Positions 56,998 through 64,000 of a stretch of DNA of 64,000 nucleotides are shown here, in pieces. Source of the DNA: Streptomyces sp. SLBN-118 (GTDB lineage: Bacteria; Actinomycetota; Actinomycetes; Streptomycetales; Streptomycetaceae); assembly GCF_006715635.1 (NCBI RefSeq), contig NZ_VFNP01000001.1:2170001-2234000 (forward strand), in the 5' to 3' direction. A program made the translations under genes and the position numbers. Each line of letters begins with the position of its first letter. Position 1 is the stretch's first letter. The notes beneath the pieces were generated by a model. That model was not told where the DNA came from. It ran no database searches and saw nothing but the letters and a program-made list of their open reading frames with translations.

Positions 56998-57038
56998 CCG
57001 CGACGTTTCGTCGTAGCGCAGCCCCTCCGGTTGCCTTG

Positions 57039-57070
57039 AAAGCCGGTCCACCTCGGTGGGCCGGCTTTTT
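57039..57070 (+). terminator. Rho-independent terminator after rpmB
   Basis: AAAGCCGGTCCACC pairs with GGTGGGCCGGCTTT (one G-T pair), followed by five T. It lies 42 bases past the rpmB stop and also faces the end of thiD on the other strand. Confidence 0.93.
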
Positions 57071-57124
57071 GCCGTGCCCGGGGTGCGGTCACCGGACGGC
57101 AATCACCGGACGGCAGGCCGGCGG

Positions 57125-57922
57125 TCAGCGCAGACGCCAGCCGTGATCCACCGGGCCGATCCCTCCCCCCAGTGCGAACCCCGCGGTGATCGCCCCCGTG
57201 ACGTACTCCTTGGCGACCCGTACGGCTTCCGGCACCTCCATCCCCTTCGCCAGCCCCGAAGCGAGGGCGGAGGCCAGCGTGCAGCCCGTCCCGTGCGTGT
57301 GCCGGTTGTCGTGCCGGGGCGCACGCAGCCAGTGTTCCTGCTCGCCGTCCGTCAGCAGGTCCACCGCGTCGCCCGCGAGATGCCCGCCCTTGATCAGCGC
57401 CCACCGCGGCCCGAGGCCCAGGACCGCGTCCGCGGCCCGGCGCAGATCCGCCTCGGCCCGCACCCGTACGCCCGTCAGCTGCTCGACCTCGTCCAGATTC
57501 GGGGTGGCCACGGTCGCGAGGGGCAGCAGCCTGCCGCGTACGGAGTCGAGCGCGGAGGCGGCCAGCAGCGGATCCCCGTGCTTGGAGACGCCCACCGGGT
57601 CCACGACGACCGGCGCCTCCGTTCCGGCCAGTAGCTCGGCGACCGTCTCGACCAGAGGCGCGGAGGCCAGCATGCCGGTCTTCACGGCCTGTACACCGAT
57701 GTCGTCGACGACGCTGCGGTACTGGGCCCGTACCGCGTCGACGGGCAGTTCCCACGTGTCCTGCACACCCAGCGAGTTCTGCGCGGTGACCACGGTGAGC
57801 ACGCTCATGCCGTGCACACCGAGCGCCAGCATCGTCTTCAGATCGGCCTGAATGCCCGCACCGCCGCCGGAGTCGGACCCGGCGACGGTGAGCACGCGAG
57901 GAGGCAGGGCAGGTACGTCCAT
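57125..57922 (-). CDS. thiD: Hydroxymethylpyrimidine/phosphomethylpyrimidine kinase
   Basis: Phosphorylates the pyrimidine half of thiamine twice. The protein has 265 residues from the ATG at 57922 ([20 protein letters not shown]). The ribokinase-like fold shows [20 protein letters not shown] at the start and [20 protein letters not shown] near the C-terminus, which carries the catalytic aspartate/anion-hole region. It lies 10 bases after thiL. No TPP element is seen next to it; its regulation is not apparent. Confidence 0.95.
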   Translation of the reverse strand: MDVPALPPRVLTVAGSDSGGGAGIQADLKTMLALGVHGMSVLTVVTAQNSLGVQDTWELPVDAVRAQYRSVVDDIGVQAVKTGMLASAPLVETVAELLAGTEAPVVVDPVGVSKHGDPLLAASALDSVRGRLLPLATVATPNLDEVEQLTGVRVRAEADLRRAADAVLGLGPRWALIKGGHLAGDAVDLLTDGEQEHWLRAPRHDNRHTHGTGCTLASALASGLAKGMEVPEAVRVAKEYVTGAITAGFALGGGIGPVDHGWRLR

Positions 57923-57932
57923 ACCGCCGAAT

Positions 57933-58904
57933 CTACTTGCCGTCCTCGATGTCCCCGAAGTGGTCCCAGCCGCTCTTGTTGGTCCAGGGCGCACCGTCGA
58001 CCGTCACCTGCGGAAGCGCCGACGGGTTGAGCACCTCGCCGATCACCTTCCAGCGGGCCGGAAGCTTAGCGTCCGGCGGGAAGGTCGCGACGATCGCGTG
58101 GTCCTCTCCCCCGGTCAGCACCCACTGGAGCGGGTCGACGCCGACGGCCTGACCGATGTCGTTCATCTGCGAGGGGATGTCGATGGAGCCCGAGCGCAGA
58201 TCGATACGGACCTTGCTGGCCTCCGCGATGTGCCCGAGGTCGGCTACGAGTCCGTCGCTGACGTCGGTCATGGCGGTGGCGCCGAGTCCGGCCGCCGCGG
58301 GGCCGGCGTGGTAGGGCGGCTCGGGCCTGCGGTGTGCCTCGACAAAGGCGCGCGGCGAGCGGAAGCCGCGGGAGAGCACCGCGTGCCCGGCGGCCGACCA
58401 GCCCAACCAGCCGGTGTACGCGACGACATCGCCGGGCTGGGCGCCGGCCCGGGTGACCGGCTCGTGGTTGCGCAGATCACCGAGCGCGGTGATCGCGAGG
58501 GTGATGAGGTCTCCGCGTACGACATCGCCGCCGACCACCGCCGCCCCGGCCACCTGGCACTCGTCGCGGATGCCGTCCATGAGCTCGGTGGCCCAGGTGA
58601 CCGGGAGTTCGGCCGGGACGACCAGGCCGAGCAGCAGCGCGGTCGGGACCGCGCCCATCGCGGCGATGTCGGCCAGATTCTGTGCGGCGGCCTTGCGCCC
58701 CACGTCGTATGCCGTCGACCAGTCACGGCGGAAGTGCCGCCCCTCCAGGAGCACGTCCGTGCTCGCCACGACCCTGCGGTCGGGTGCGGCCACGACCGCC
58801 GCGTCGTCACCGGGTCCGAGCCGGACCGCCGGGGTGGAGGTGAGCCGTGAGGTGAGTTCCCTGATGAGCCCGAACTCCCCCAACTCGCCCACAGTGCCCT
58901 TCAC
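57933..58904 (-). CDS. thiL: Thiamine-monophosphate kinase
   Basis: Last step to thiamine pyrophosphate. The protein has 323 residues from a GTG at 58904 ([20 protein letters not shown]). Key motifs are [11 protein letters not shown] near residue 30, [21 protein letters not shown] and [14 protein letters not shown], which hold the magnesium and nucleotide ligands. It forms a two-gene unit with thiD. Confidence 0.95.
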   Translation of the reverse strand: MKGTVGELGEFGLIRELTSRLTSTPAVRLGPGDDAAVVAAPDRRVVASTDVLLEGRHFRRDWSTAYDVGRKAAAQNLADIAAMGAVPTALLLGLVVPAELPVTWATELMDGIRDECQVAGAAVVGGDVVRGDLITLAITALGDLRNHEPVTRAGAQPGDVVAYTGWLGWSAAGHAVLSRGFRSPRAFVEAHRRPEPPYHAGPAAAGLGATAMTDVSDGLVADLGHIAEASKVRIDLRSGSIDIPSQMNDIGQAVGVDPLQWVLTGGEDHAIVATFPPDAKLPARWKVIGEVLNPSALPQVTVDGAPWTNKSGWDHFGDIEDGK

Positions 58905-59131
58905 CGAGTCTCACCTCTCCGTCGTCCTGCCGGGACCTCCGGCAGTGCTGCTCGCTTGCGGTCGCGAGCGGTGTGCGCCCTGGGTACCGTCAAGAGATAC
59001 GTCAACTTCTGCTCTCCGTACGCCACGCTGCGGGCGTCACCCGGCGCGCGGGTCTCCCCGCGGCCCGCGGCGACGCGATACCGTGGCGTCCCTTCCCCCC
59101 ACATGATCCTCGTGGCCGCCCTGGAGGTTCC

Positions 59132-59365
59132 GTGGTACAGGCGTACATCCTCATTCAGACCGAGGTGGGCAAGGCGTCGACCGTCGCCGAGACCATCGGC
59201 AAGATTCCGGGAGTGATTCAGGCCGAGGACGTGACCGGTCCCTATGACGTGATTGTGCGCGCCCAGGCCGAGACGGTAGACGATCTCGGCCGCATGGTGG
59301 TCGCCAAGGTCCAGCAGGTGGACGGCATCACCCGCACCCTGACCTGCCCGGTCGTGCACCTGTAG
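59132..59365 (+). CDS. Stand-alone Lrp/AsnC ligand-binding (RAM) domain
   Basis: The protein has 77 residues from the GTG at 59132, four bases after GGAGG. The sequence V-VQAYILIQTEVGKASTVAET and GPYDVIVRAQAETVDDLGR is the C-terminal domain of AsnC regulators without the helix-turn-helix. Such single domains can oligomerise and bind amino acids. Its regulator partner is not in view. The frame stays open upstream without similarity. Confidence 0.85.
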   Translation: MVQAYILIQTEVGKASTVAETIGKIPGVIQAEDVTGPYDVIVRAQAETVDDLGRMVVAKVQQVDGITRTLTCPVVHL

Positions 59366-59385
59366 CCCCCGTCTACGCTTGGCCG

Positions 59386-59868
59386 GTGACATCTTCCCGC
59401 CGCCGGCCTTTCTTTCTGTCCGCTGCCGCCCTGGTGCTGCTGGCTGCCGCGGGCTGCGACTCCACGGACGCAGCGGCGTCGGTCACGGTTCCCAGCCCGC
59501 CCTCGGACCAGGCTGCACTGTGCGGCGCGCTGCACAAGGAGCTGCCGAAGTCCGTGGCCGGTCAGGACCGCAACGACCCCGAGCCGGCTTCCGATCTGAC
59601 CGCCGGCTGGGGCGACGCGGCGATCGTACTGCGCTGTGGAGTCCCACGGCCCGCGAAGATGAGCGACGCCCAGTCGCAGGCAGTGGAGGCGGACGGGGTC
59701 AACTGGCTCCTGGAGGAGCGGCCCGAGGGCCCCCGCCTGACCACCACGTACCGCAAGACCTACGTCGAGGTCACGATGGACGAGCGGTTCGCCCACGATG
59801 TCACGCCGCTCGCCGAACTGGCCGGCGCCGTCAAAAAGACGGTGCCGGCCACCCTCGTGGTCCCGTAA
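59386..59868 (+). CDS. DUF3515 family lipoprotein
   Basis: The protein has 160 residues from a GTG at 59386. A signal peptide (RRRPFFLSAAALVLLAAAG) ends at a lipobox cysteine (AAAGC). The rest fits DUF3515, a family of actinobacterial surface lipoproteins of unknown function. It lies 20 bases after the RAM-domain gene, so they may be one unit, and converges with ddl. Confidence 0.85.
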   Translation: MTSSRRRPFFLSAAALVLLAAAGCDSTDAAASVTVPSPPSDQAALCGALHKELPKSVAGQDRNDPEPASDLTAGWGDAAIVLRCGVPRPAKMSDAQSQAVEADGVNWLLEERPEGPRLTTTYRKTYVEVTMDERFAHDVTPLAELAGAVKKTVPATLVVP

Positions 59869-59874
59869 AGAGCC

Positions 59875-61032
59875 CTAGCGCAGGCCGGTCGAGCGGCGCA
59901 GCGCCGCCTGGATCAGCCGGTCGACGAGATCGGAGTAGTCGATACCGCTCTCCTGCCACATGCGCGGGTACATCGAGATCGGCGTGAAGCCGGGCATGGT
60001 GTTGATCTCGTTGATGACGAACTCGCCGTCCTCGGTGAGGAAGAAGTCCGCTCGTACGAGACCCTCGCAGGACGCGGCGTCGAACGCCTCGACCGCGAGC
60101 CGGCGTACCTCGGCGGTCTGCTCCTCGGTCAGCGGCGCGGGCACCAGACCGGCCGCCGAGTCGATGTACTTGGCCTCGAAGTCGTAGAACTCGTGGGCCG
60201 TGACGGGCGGGATCTCGGCCGGGACGCTGGCACGCGGGCCGTCCTCGAACTCCAGCACCCCGCACTCGATCTCGCGGCCGCGCAGCAGCGACTCCACAAG
60301 GATCTTGGGGTCGTGGCGCTGCGCCTCGCCGATCGCCTCGTCCAGGCCGGAGATGTCGTCGACCCTGCTGATGCCGATGGAGGATCCGGCACGCGCGGGC
60401 TTGATGAAGAGCGGCCAGCCGTGCTCACCCGCGAAGTCGATGATCTTCTTGCGGGCGGCGGAGGGGTCGAGCTCCCACTCGCGGGGGCGGATGACCGTGT
60501 ACGGGCCGACGGGCAGGCCGAAGGAGATGAAGACACGCTTCATGTACTCCTTGTCCTGGCCGACGGCCGAGGCGAGAACGCCAGAGCCGACGTACGGGAC
60601 GCCGGACAACTCCAGGAGGCCCTGGAGGGTGCCGTCCTCGCCGTACGGGCCGTGCAGCACGGGGAAGACGACGTCGACCTCGCCGAGCGCCTTGGGGACG
60701 GCGCCGGGCTCGCTGTAGACGACCTCGCGGTTGGCGGGGTCCACGGAGAGCACGACGCCGCCCTCGGTGGAGTCGGCGAGCTCCTCGACGCTGGGCGTAC
60801 GGCGGTCGGCGATGGCCATCCGCTCCGGCTCGTCGGCGGTCAGCGCCCACCGGCCATCCGACGTGATGCCGATCGGCAGCACGTCGTACTTCGTACGGTC
60901 GATGGCGCGCAGTACGGCGCCGGCGGTGACCACGGAGATCCCGTGTTCGGAGCTGCGACCGCCGAAGACGACGGCTACGCGCGGCTTGCGCGGCTGCTGC
61001 TCAGGGCTCTGGGGGAGGTTCTCGCTGCTCAT
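59875..61032 (-). CDS. ddl: D-alanine--D-alanine ligase
   Basis: Joins two D-alanines for the peptidoglycan stem. The protein has 385 residues. The ATP-grasp motifs are VVFGGRSSEHGISVVTAG at the start, SGVLASAVGQDKEYMKRVF, KPARAGSSIGISRV and FVINEINTMPGFTPISMYP. The omega-loop block YDFEAKYID keeps the lysine-tyrosine pair of normal D-Ala:D-Ala enzymes rather than the VanA-type D-lactate ligases. It follows gpsA in the same direction. Confidence 0.96.
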   Translation of the reverse strand: MSSENLPQSPEQQPRKPRVAVVFGGRSSEHGISVVTAGAVLRAIDRTKYDVLPIGITSDGRWALTADEPERMAIADRRTPSVEELADSTEGGVVLSVDPANREVVYSEPGAVPKALGEVDVVFPVLHGPYGEDGTLQGLLELSGVPYVGSGVLASAVGQDKEYMKRVFISFGLPVGPYTVIRPREWELDPSAARKKIIDFAGEHGWPLFIKPARAGSSIGISRVDDISGLDEAIGEAQRHDPKILVESLLRGREIECGVLEFEDGPRASVPAEIPPVTAHEFYDFEAKYIDSAAGLVPAPLTEEQTAEVRRLAVEAFDAASCEGLVRADFFLTEDGEFVINEINTMPGFTPISMYPRMWQESGIDYSDLVDRLIQAALRRSTGLR

Positions 61033-61066
61033 ATCGCGTTGAGACTACCCGCTGGCTGGAATCACG

Positions 61067-62080
61067 TCAGTGCCGCTCGGCCTTGGCGCTGCGCGACATG
61101 AGTTCCTTCAGCGCGACGACCGGCGGCTTGCCCTCGTGGACGATGCCGACGACCGTCTCGGTGATCGGCATGTCGACGCCGTGCCTGCGGGCCAGATCCA
61201 GTACCGACTCGCAGGACTTGACACCCTCGGCGGTCTGCTTGGTGGCCGCGATGGTCTCCTCGAGCGTCATCCCGCGGCCGAGGTTGGTGCCGAAGGTGTG
61301 GTTGCGGGAGAGCGGCGAGGAGCAGGTCGCGACCAGGTCGCCCAGTCCGGCGAGCCCGGAGAAGGTCATCGGGTCGGCGCCCATCGCGAGACCGAGGCGG
61401 GTGGTTTCGGCGAGGCCACGCGTGATCAGCGAACCCTTGGCGTTGTCTCCGAGGCCCATGCCGTCCGCGATGCCGACGGCGAGGCCGATGACGTTCTTGA
61501 CGGCGCCGCCCAGTTCACAGCCGACCACATCTGTGTTCGTGTACGGCCGGAAGTACGGGGTGTGGCAGGCGGACTGGAGCCGCTGGGCGACGCTCTCGTC
61601 ACGGCTGGCGACCACCGCGGCGGCGGGTCGGCGTTGAGCGATCTCCTTGGCGAGGTTGGGGCCCGTGACGACGGCGACGCGTTCGGCGGGGACCTTGGCG
61701 ACCTCTTCGATGACCTCGCTCATGCGCTTGGCCGTGCCGAGTTCGATGCCCTTCATCAGGGAGACGAGCACGGTGTCCGGCGCGAGGAGCGGTGCCCACG
61801 CGGCAAGGTTGCCCCGCAGGGTCTGGGAGGGGATCGCCAGAACCGTGAACTCGGCCCCGGCAGCCGCATCGGCGGGGTCGCTGGTCGCCCGTACCGCCTC
61901 GGGAAGCTCAATTCCCGGCAGATAGTCGGGGTTGGTCCGGGTCGCGTTGACCGATTCGGCGAGTTCGGCGCGGCGGGCCCACAGGCTCACCTCGCAACCG
62001 GCGTCGGCGAGAATCATGGCGAAGGCCGTGCCCCAGGAGCCGGTTCCGAAAACTGCTGCCTTGGTGGCGGCGCGCGTCAC
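61067..62080 (-). CDS. gpsA: Glycerol-3-phosphate dehydrogenase (NAD(P)+)
   Basis: Makes sn-glycerol-3-phosphate for phospholipids. The protein has 337 residues from a GTG at 62080. The nucleotide fold is AAVFGTGSWGTAFAMILADA, followed by KGIELGTAKRMSEVI, VTGPNLAKEIA and the catalytic-lysine block ELGGAVKNVIGLAVGIADGM. It overlaps the plsC stop by four bases (GTGA). Its product feeds the acyltransferases of the same pathway, which explains the pairing. Confidence 0.96.
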   Translation of the reverse strand: MTRAATKAAVFGTGSWGTAFAMILADAGCEVSLWARRAELAESVNATRTNPDYLPGIELPEAVRATSDPADAAAGAEFTVLAIPSQTLRGNLAAWAPLLAPDTVLVSLMKGIELGTAKRMSEVIEEVAKVPAERVAVVTGPNLAKEIAQRRPAAAVVASRDESVAQRLQSACHTPYFRPYTNTDVVGCELGGAVKNVIGLAVGIADGMGLGDNAKGSLITRGLAETTRLGLAMGADPMTFSGLAGLGDLVATCSSPLSRNHTFGTNLGRGMTLEETIAATKQTAEGVKSCESVLDLARRHGVDMPITETVVGIVHEGKPPVVALKELMSRSAKAERH

Positions 62081-62829
62081 TTAGTGCCCTCCTCGGCGGC
62101 CTTGCGGCGCTGCTGCGCGAGGACTTCGCGCAGATCGAACGGCTTGTCCGGGGCCTTCTCGCCGCGGATCTCCTCCAGCAGGGCGGTGATCGCGGCCATG
62201 ATGTCCCCGGTCGCCTCCTTCAGCACCTCGGGCGTCGGCTCCTGGCCGTAGAAGCGGTCGAGGTCGACCGGCGGGCCGGCTTTCACCTGAAGCGTCTTGC
62301 GCGGGAAGAGACGGAGCTTGTTCTCCTTGGCGTACGGCGGCATTGCCAAGTTCGCGCCCCATTGGGCGACCGGAATGACCGGCGCTTTGGTCAGCAGCGC
62401 CGCGCGTGCGACTCCGGTCTTCGCCGTCATCGGCCACATGCCGGGATCGCGGGTGAGCGTGCTCTCCGGGTAGAAGGCGACGCATTCACCGCGCTCGATG
62501 GCGTCGACGGCCGCGCGGAAGGCGCCGAAGGCGTTGGAGGACTCCCGGTAGACGGGAATCTGGCCCGTGCCCCGCAGGAGGGTGCCGACCACGGGCGCCT
62601 TGAAGAGCGCGGCCTTGGCCAGGAATCGGGGCACACGTCCGCTGTTGTACTGGAAGTGCCCGTAGGAGAACATGTCGAGGTACGAGTTGTGATTGATAGC
62701 GGTGATGAATCCGCCGTCCGCCGGAATGTGTTCCATTCCCTGCCAGTCCCGCTTGAACAGAACCAACAGCGGCGGTTTAGCGATGACCGCCGCCAGGCGG
62801 TACCAGAAGCCGATTCTACGGCGGGACAC
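62077..62829 (-). CDS. plsC: 1-acyl-glycerol-3-phosphate acyltransferase (PlsC family)
   Basis: Adds the second acyl chain to make phosphatidic acid, the substrate of CdsA. The protein has 250 residues from the GTG at 62829, behind GAGGAAGG. The HX4D motif is NHNSYLDMF near residue 45, followed by FLAKAALFKAPVVGTLLRG and the FYPESTLTRDPG block, which is a variant of the usual PEGTR. It is first gene of plsC-gpsA-ddl. Confidence 0.9.
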   Translation of the reverse strand: MSRRRIGFWYRLAAVIAKPPLLVLFKRDWQGMEHIPADGGFITAINHNSYLDMFSYGHFQYNSGRVPRFLAKAALFKAPVVGTLLRGTGQIPVYRESSNAFGAFRAAVDAIERGECVAFYPESTLTRDPGMWPMTAKTGVARAALLTKAPVIPVAQWGANLAMPPYAKENKLRLFPRKTLQVKAGPPVDLDRFYGQEPTPEVLKEATGDIMAAITALLEEIRGEKAPDKPFDLREVLAQQRRKAAEEGTK

Positions 62830-62977
62830 TCGGACACCTTCCTCTATTGCCGGGCTGCCGCCCGGCTGCTGGGGGTCAAGTGTCGCCCCAGGCCCCTGGT
62901 CTGTCGAGAACACCGTACGCCTCGGCTCCGGGACCGGGCCCCCGGTCCGTCAAGGGCTCGCGCCACAATGGGGTCCG

Positions 62978-63655
62978 ATGCGCATGGACGGAGAGCTCGC
63001 CACGAACACCGACGCGACGAACGGCTGGTCCCTGGTGGTCCCGCTGAAGCCCCTTGTTCTGGCCAAGAGCAGGCTCGCGGGGACCGCGGCGGGCATTCTG
63101 CGGCCGCATCTCGCGCTCGCCTTTGCCCAGGACACGGTGGCCGCGGCGCTGGCGTGCGATGGAGTACGGGATGTGGCGGTCGTCACGGACGATCCGGCGG
63201 CGGCCGGCGAGCTGGCCGCGCTGGGGGCCCGGATCGTCCCGGACTCCCCGGGCGCCGGTCTCAACGCGGCGCTCGCGCACGGGGCCGAGGCAGTACGGGC
63301 GCTGCGTCCCGACGCGGCCGTCGCGGTACTCAACGCCGATCTTCCCGCTTTGCGTCCCGAGGAATTGGCCCGGGTACTGGTTCGCGCTTCGGTATTTCCC
63401 CGGGCATTTCTGACGGATGCGGCCGGAATCGGCACGACATTCCTCTCCGCGGCACCGGGGACGGAATTGCGTCCCGCTTTCGGCGGCCGGTCCCGCCGTC
63501 GGCATTTGGCGTCGGGGGTCGCGGAAATCCTGCTCGACGGCGTGGATTCGGTGCGGCAGGACGTGGACACGGGAGCCGATCTGGCGGCCGCGCTGGCCCT
63601 GGGAGTGGGCCCGCGGACCGCGGAGCGCTGGGCTGCGGGCGCCCACGCACCGTAG
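62978..63655 (+). CDS. cofC: 2-phospho-L-lactate/PEP guanylyltransferase (coenzyme F420 synthesis)
   Basis: CofC/FbiD activates the lactate or phosphoenolpyruvate side chain of F420 with GTP. The protein has 225 residues from the ATG at 62978 (a second ATG is at 62984). The fold shows WSLVVPLKPLVLAKSRL at the start, VAVVTDDPAAAGELAALGA, AVLNADLPALRPEELARV near residue 118, and FGGRSRRRHLASG. Order next to plsC and hupS is as in other Streptomyces. Confidence 0.9.
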   Translation: MRMDGELATNTDATNGWSLVVPLKPLVLAKSRLAGTAAGILRPHLALAFAQDTVAAALACDGVRDVAVVTDDPAAAGELAALGARIVPDSPGAGLNAALAHGAEAVRALRPDAAVAVLNADLPALRPEELARVLVRASVFPRAFLTDAAGIGTTFLSAAPGTELRPAFGGRSRRRHLASGVAEILLDGVDSVRQDVDTGADLAAALALGVGPRTAERWAAGAHAP

Positions 63656-63679
63656 AGAGACACCCCCTAAGCTGCCGGT

Positions 63680-63883
63680 ATGCAGGCGACCTCGTACACC
63701 TACGACTCCGACACCCGCAGCGGCAGTGTGCTGCTCGACGACGGCACCCCCGTGGAGTTCGATGCCGCGGCCTTCGACGCGGGCGGTCTGCGGCTGCTGC
63801 GGCCGGGCCAGCGGGTACGTATCGAGACCGAGGGCGAGGGCGAGGCCCTGCGCATCACGCTGGTGACCCTGGCCACGCTCTGA
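63680..63883 (+). CDS. Small conserved protein of unknown function
   Basis: The protein has 67 residues, beginning MQATSYTYDSDTRSGSVLLD. The pattern of short strands with GxV turns (GLRLLRPGQRVRIETEGEGE) resembles the small beta-barrel proteins of the cold-shock/OB type, but I cannot assign a family. It is 24 bases after cofC and ahead of a convergent terminator. Confidence 0.65.
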   Translation: MQATSYTYDSDTRSGSVLLDDGTPVEFDAAAFDAGGLRLLRPGQRVRIETEGEGEALRITLVTLATL

Positions 63884-63890
63884 AACGCCG

Positions 63891-63922
63891 CGGGCCGGGC
63901 TCCCCGAGGGGAGCCCGGCCCG
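63891..63922. terminator. Convergent terminator between the small gene and hupS
   Basis: CGGGCCGGGCTCCCC pairs perfectly with GGGGAGCCCGGCCCG around two bases, eight bases past the small gene's stop and 32 bases from the hupS stop. A stem this long needs no T run and would work for both strands. Confidence 0.9.
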
Positions 63923-63953
63923 GCGCGTGAATGGCCCTGTGACCTTGTGCCGC

Positions 63954-64000
63954 TTACTTCCTGGCGGCGGTCTTCTTCGCGGCGGTCTTGCGCGCCGTCG
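63954..64000 (-). CDS. hupS: HupS-type HU protein, C-terminal tail only (5' part beyond right edge)
   Basis: The last 15 or so codons read TARKTAAKKTAARK before the TAA at 63954. The repeated Lys/Ala/Thr pattern is the lysine-rich C-terminal tail of the two-domain HU protein HupS, which compacts spore DNA in Streptomyces. The HU core is outside the window. Confidence 0.85.
   Translation of the reverse strand, partial: TARKTAAKKTAARK

Noticed and set aside
62876..63663. Minus-strand frames antisense to cofC
   Set aside because: Arg/Gly-rich shadows of the cofC coding strand.

Overview
The window is a stretch of a Streptomyces (or very close relative) chromosome. Base composition looks close to 70% G+C, GTG starts are common, and the content is distinctive for the genus: the sporulation sigma factor whiG, the TPR regulator nsdA, four tandem type I signal peptidases, the glucose permease glcP, and the tail of the lysine-rich HU protein hupS. 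From memory the order follows the conserved core around SCO5556-SCO5645 of S. coelicolor, read here from high to low numbers. No database was searched.

Layout, left to right. 1-2.9 kb: a thiamine ABC transporter (two-domain permease cut by the left edge, lipoprotein binding protein) behind a TPP riboswitch. 2.9-8.7 kb: a leftward translation and lipid run, rpsB-tsf-pyrH-frr-cdsA-rlmN, with hairpins in the rpsB/tsf and tsf/pyrH gaps. 9-15 kb: an M23-like exported protein with repeat damage, a TetR regulator, whiG, dprA, comM, yraN and a DUF2469 gene. 15-22 kb: a Nudix hydrolase, sipZ/Y/X/W, rplS, then trmD-rimM-khpA-rpsP. 22-25.4 kb: an SprT-like gene, a proS broken by a deletion and frameshift, and a methyltransferase. 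25.8-33.4 kb: ffh, the nitrogen operon amtB-glnK-glnD with GlnR half-sites, and nsdA. 33.9-42.3 kb: a short Prim-Pol-like protein, ftsY, an LLM oxidoreductase, glcP and smc. 42.5-47.2 kb: small genes and an accessory islet, a TIR domain fused to a repeat-built parallel beta-helix, divergent from an HxlR regulator. 47.2-52.3 kb: mutM-rnc-rpmF-DUF177, a DivIVA-like protein, coaD and rsmD. 52.7-64 kb: recG, a FakA-like protein, rpmB, thiD-thiL, an AsnC-type single domain, a DUF3515 lipoprotein, ddl-gpsA-plsC, cofC, a small protein and the hupS tail.

Most genes are housekeeping: ribosome parts and ribosome/tRNA modification, SRP targeting (ffh, ftsY), secretion (four signal peptidases), chromosome handling (smc, recG, mutM, dprA, hupS), phospholipid and wall precursors (cdsA, gpsA, plsC, ddl), nitrogen sensing and thiamine supply.

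The best candidate for an undescribed system is the TIR/beta-helix gene (44580-46697) with its divergent HxlR regulator. It has a plausible NADase glutamate, near-identical 276-bp internal repeats and a rare TTA codon. Other points worth a check are the broken proS, a tRNA-3'-end-like fragment in a gene-free gap, paired repeats in front of glcP, and several short tandem repeats.
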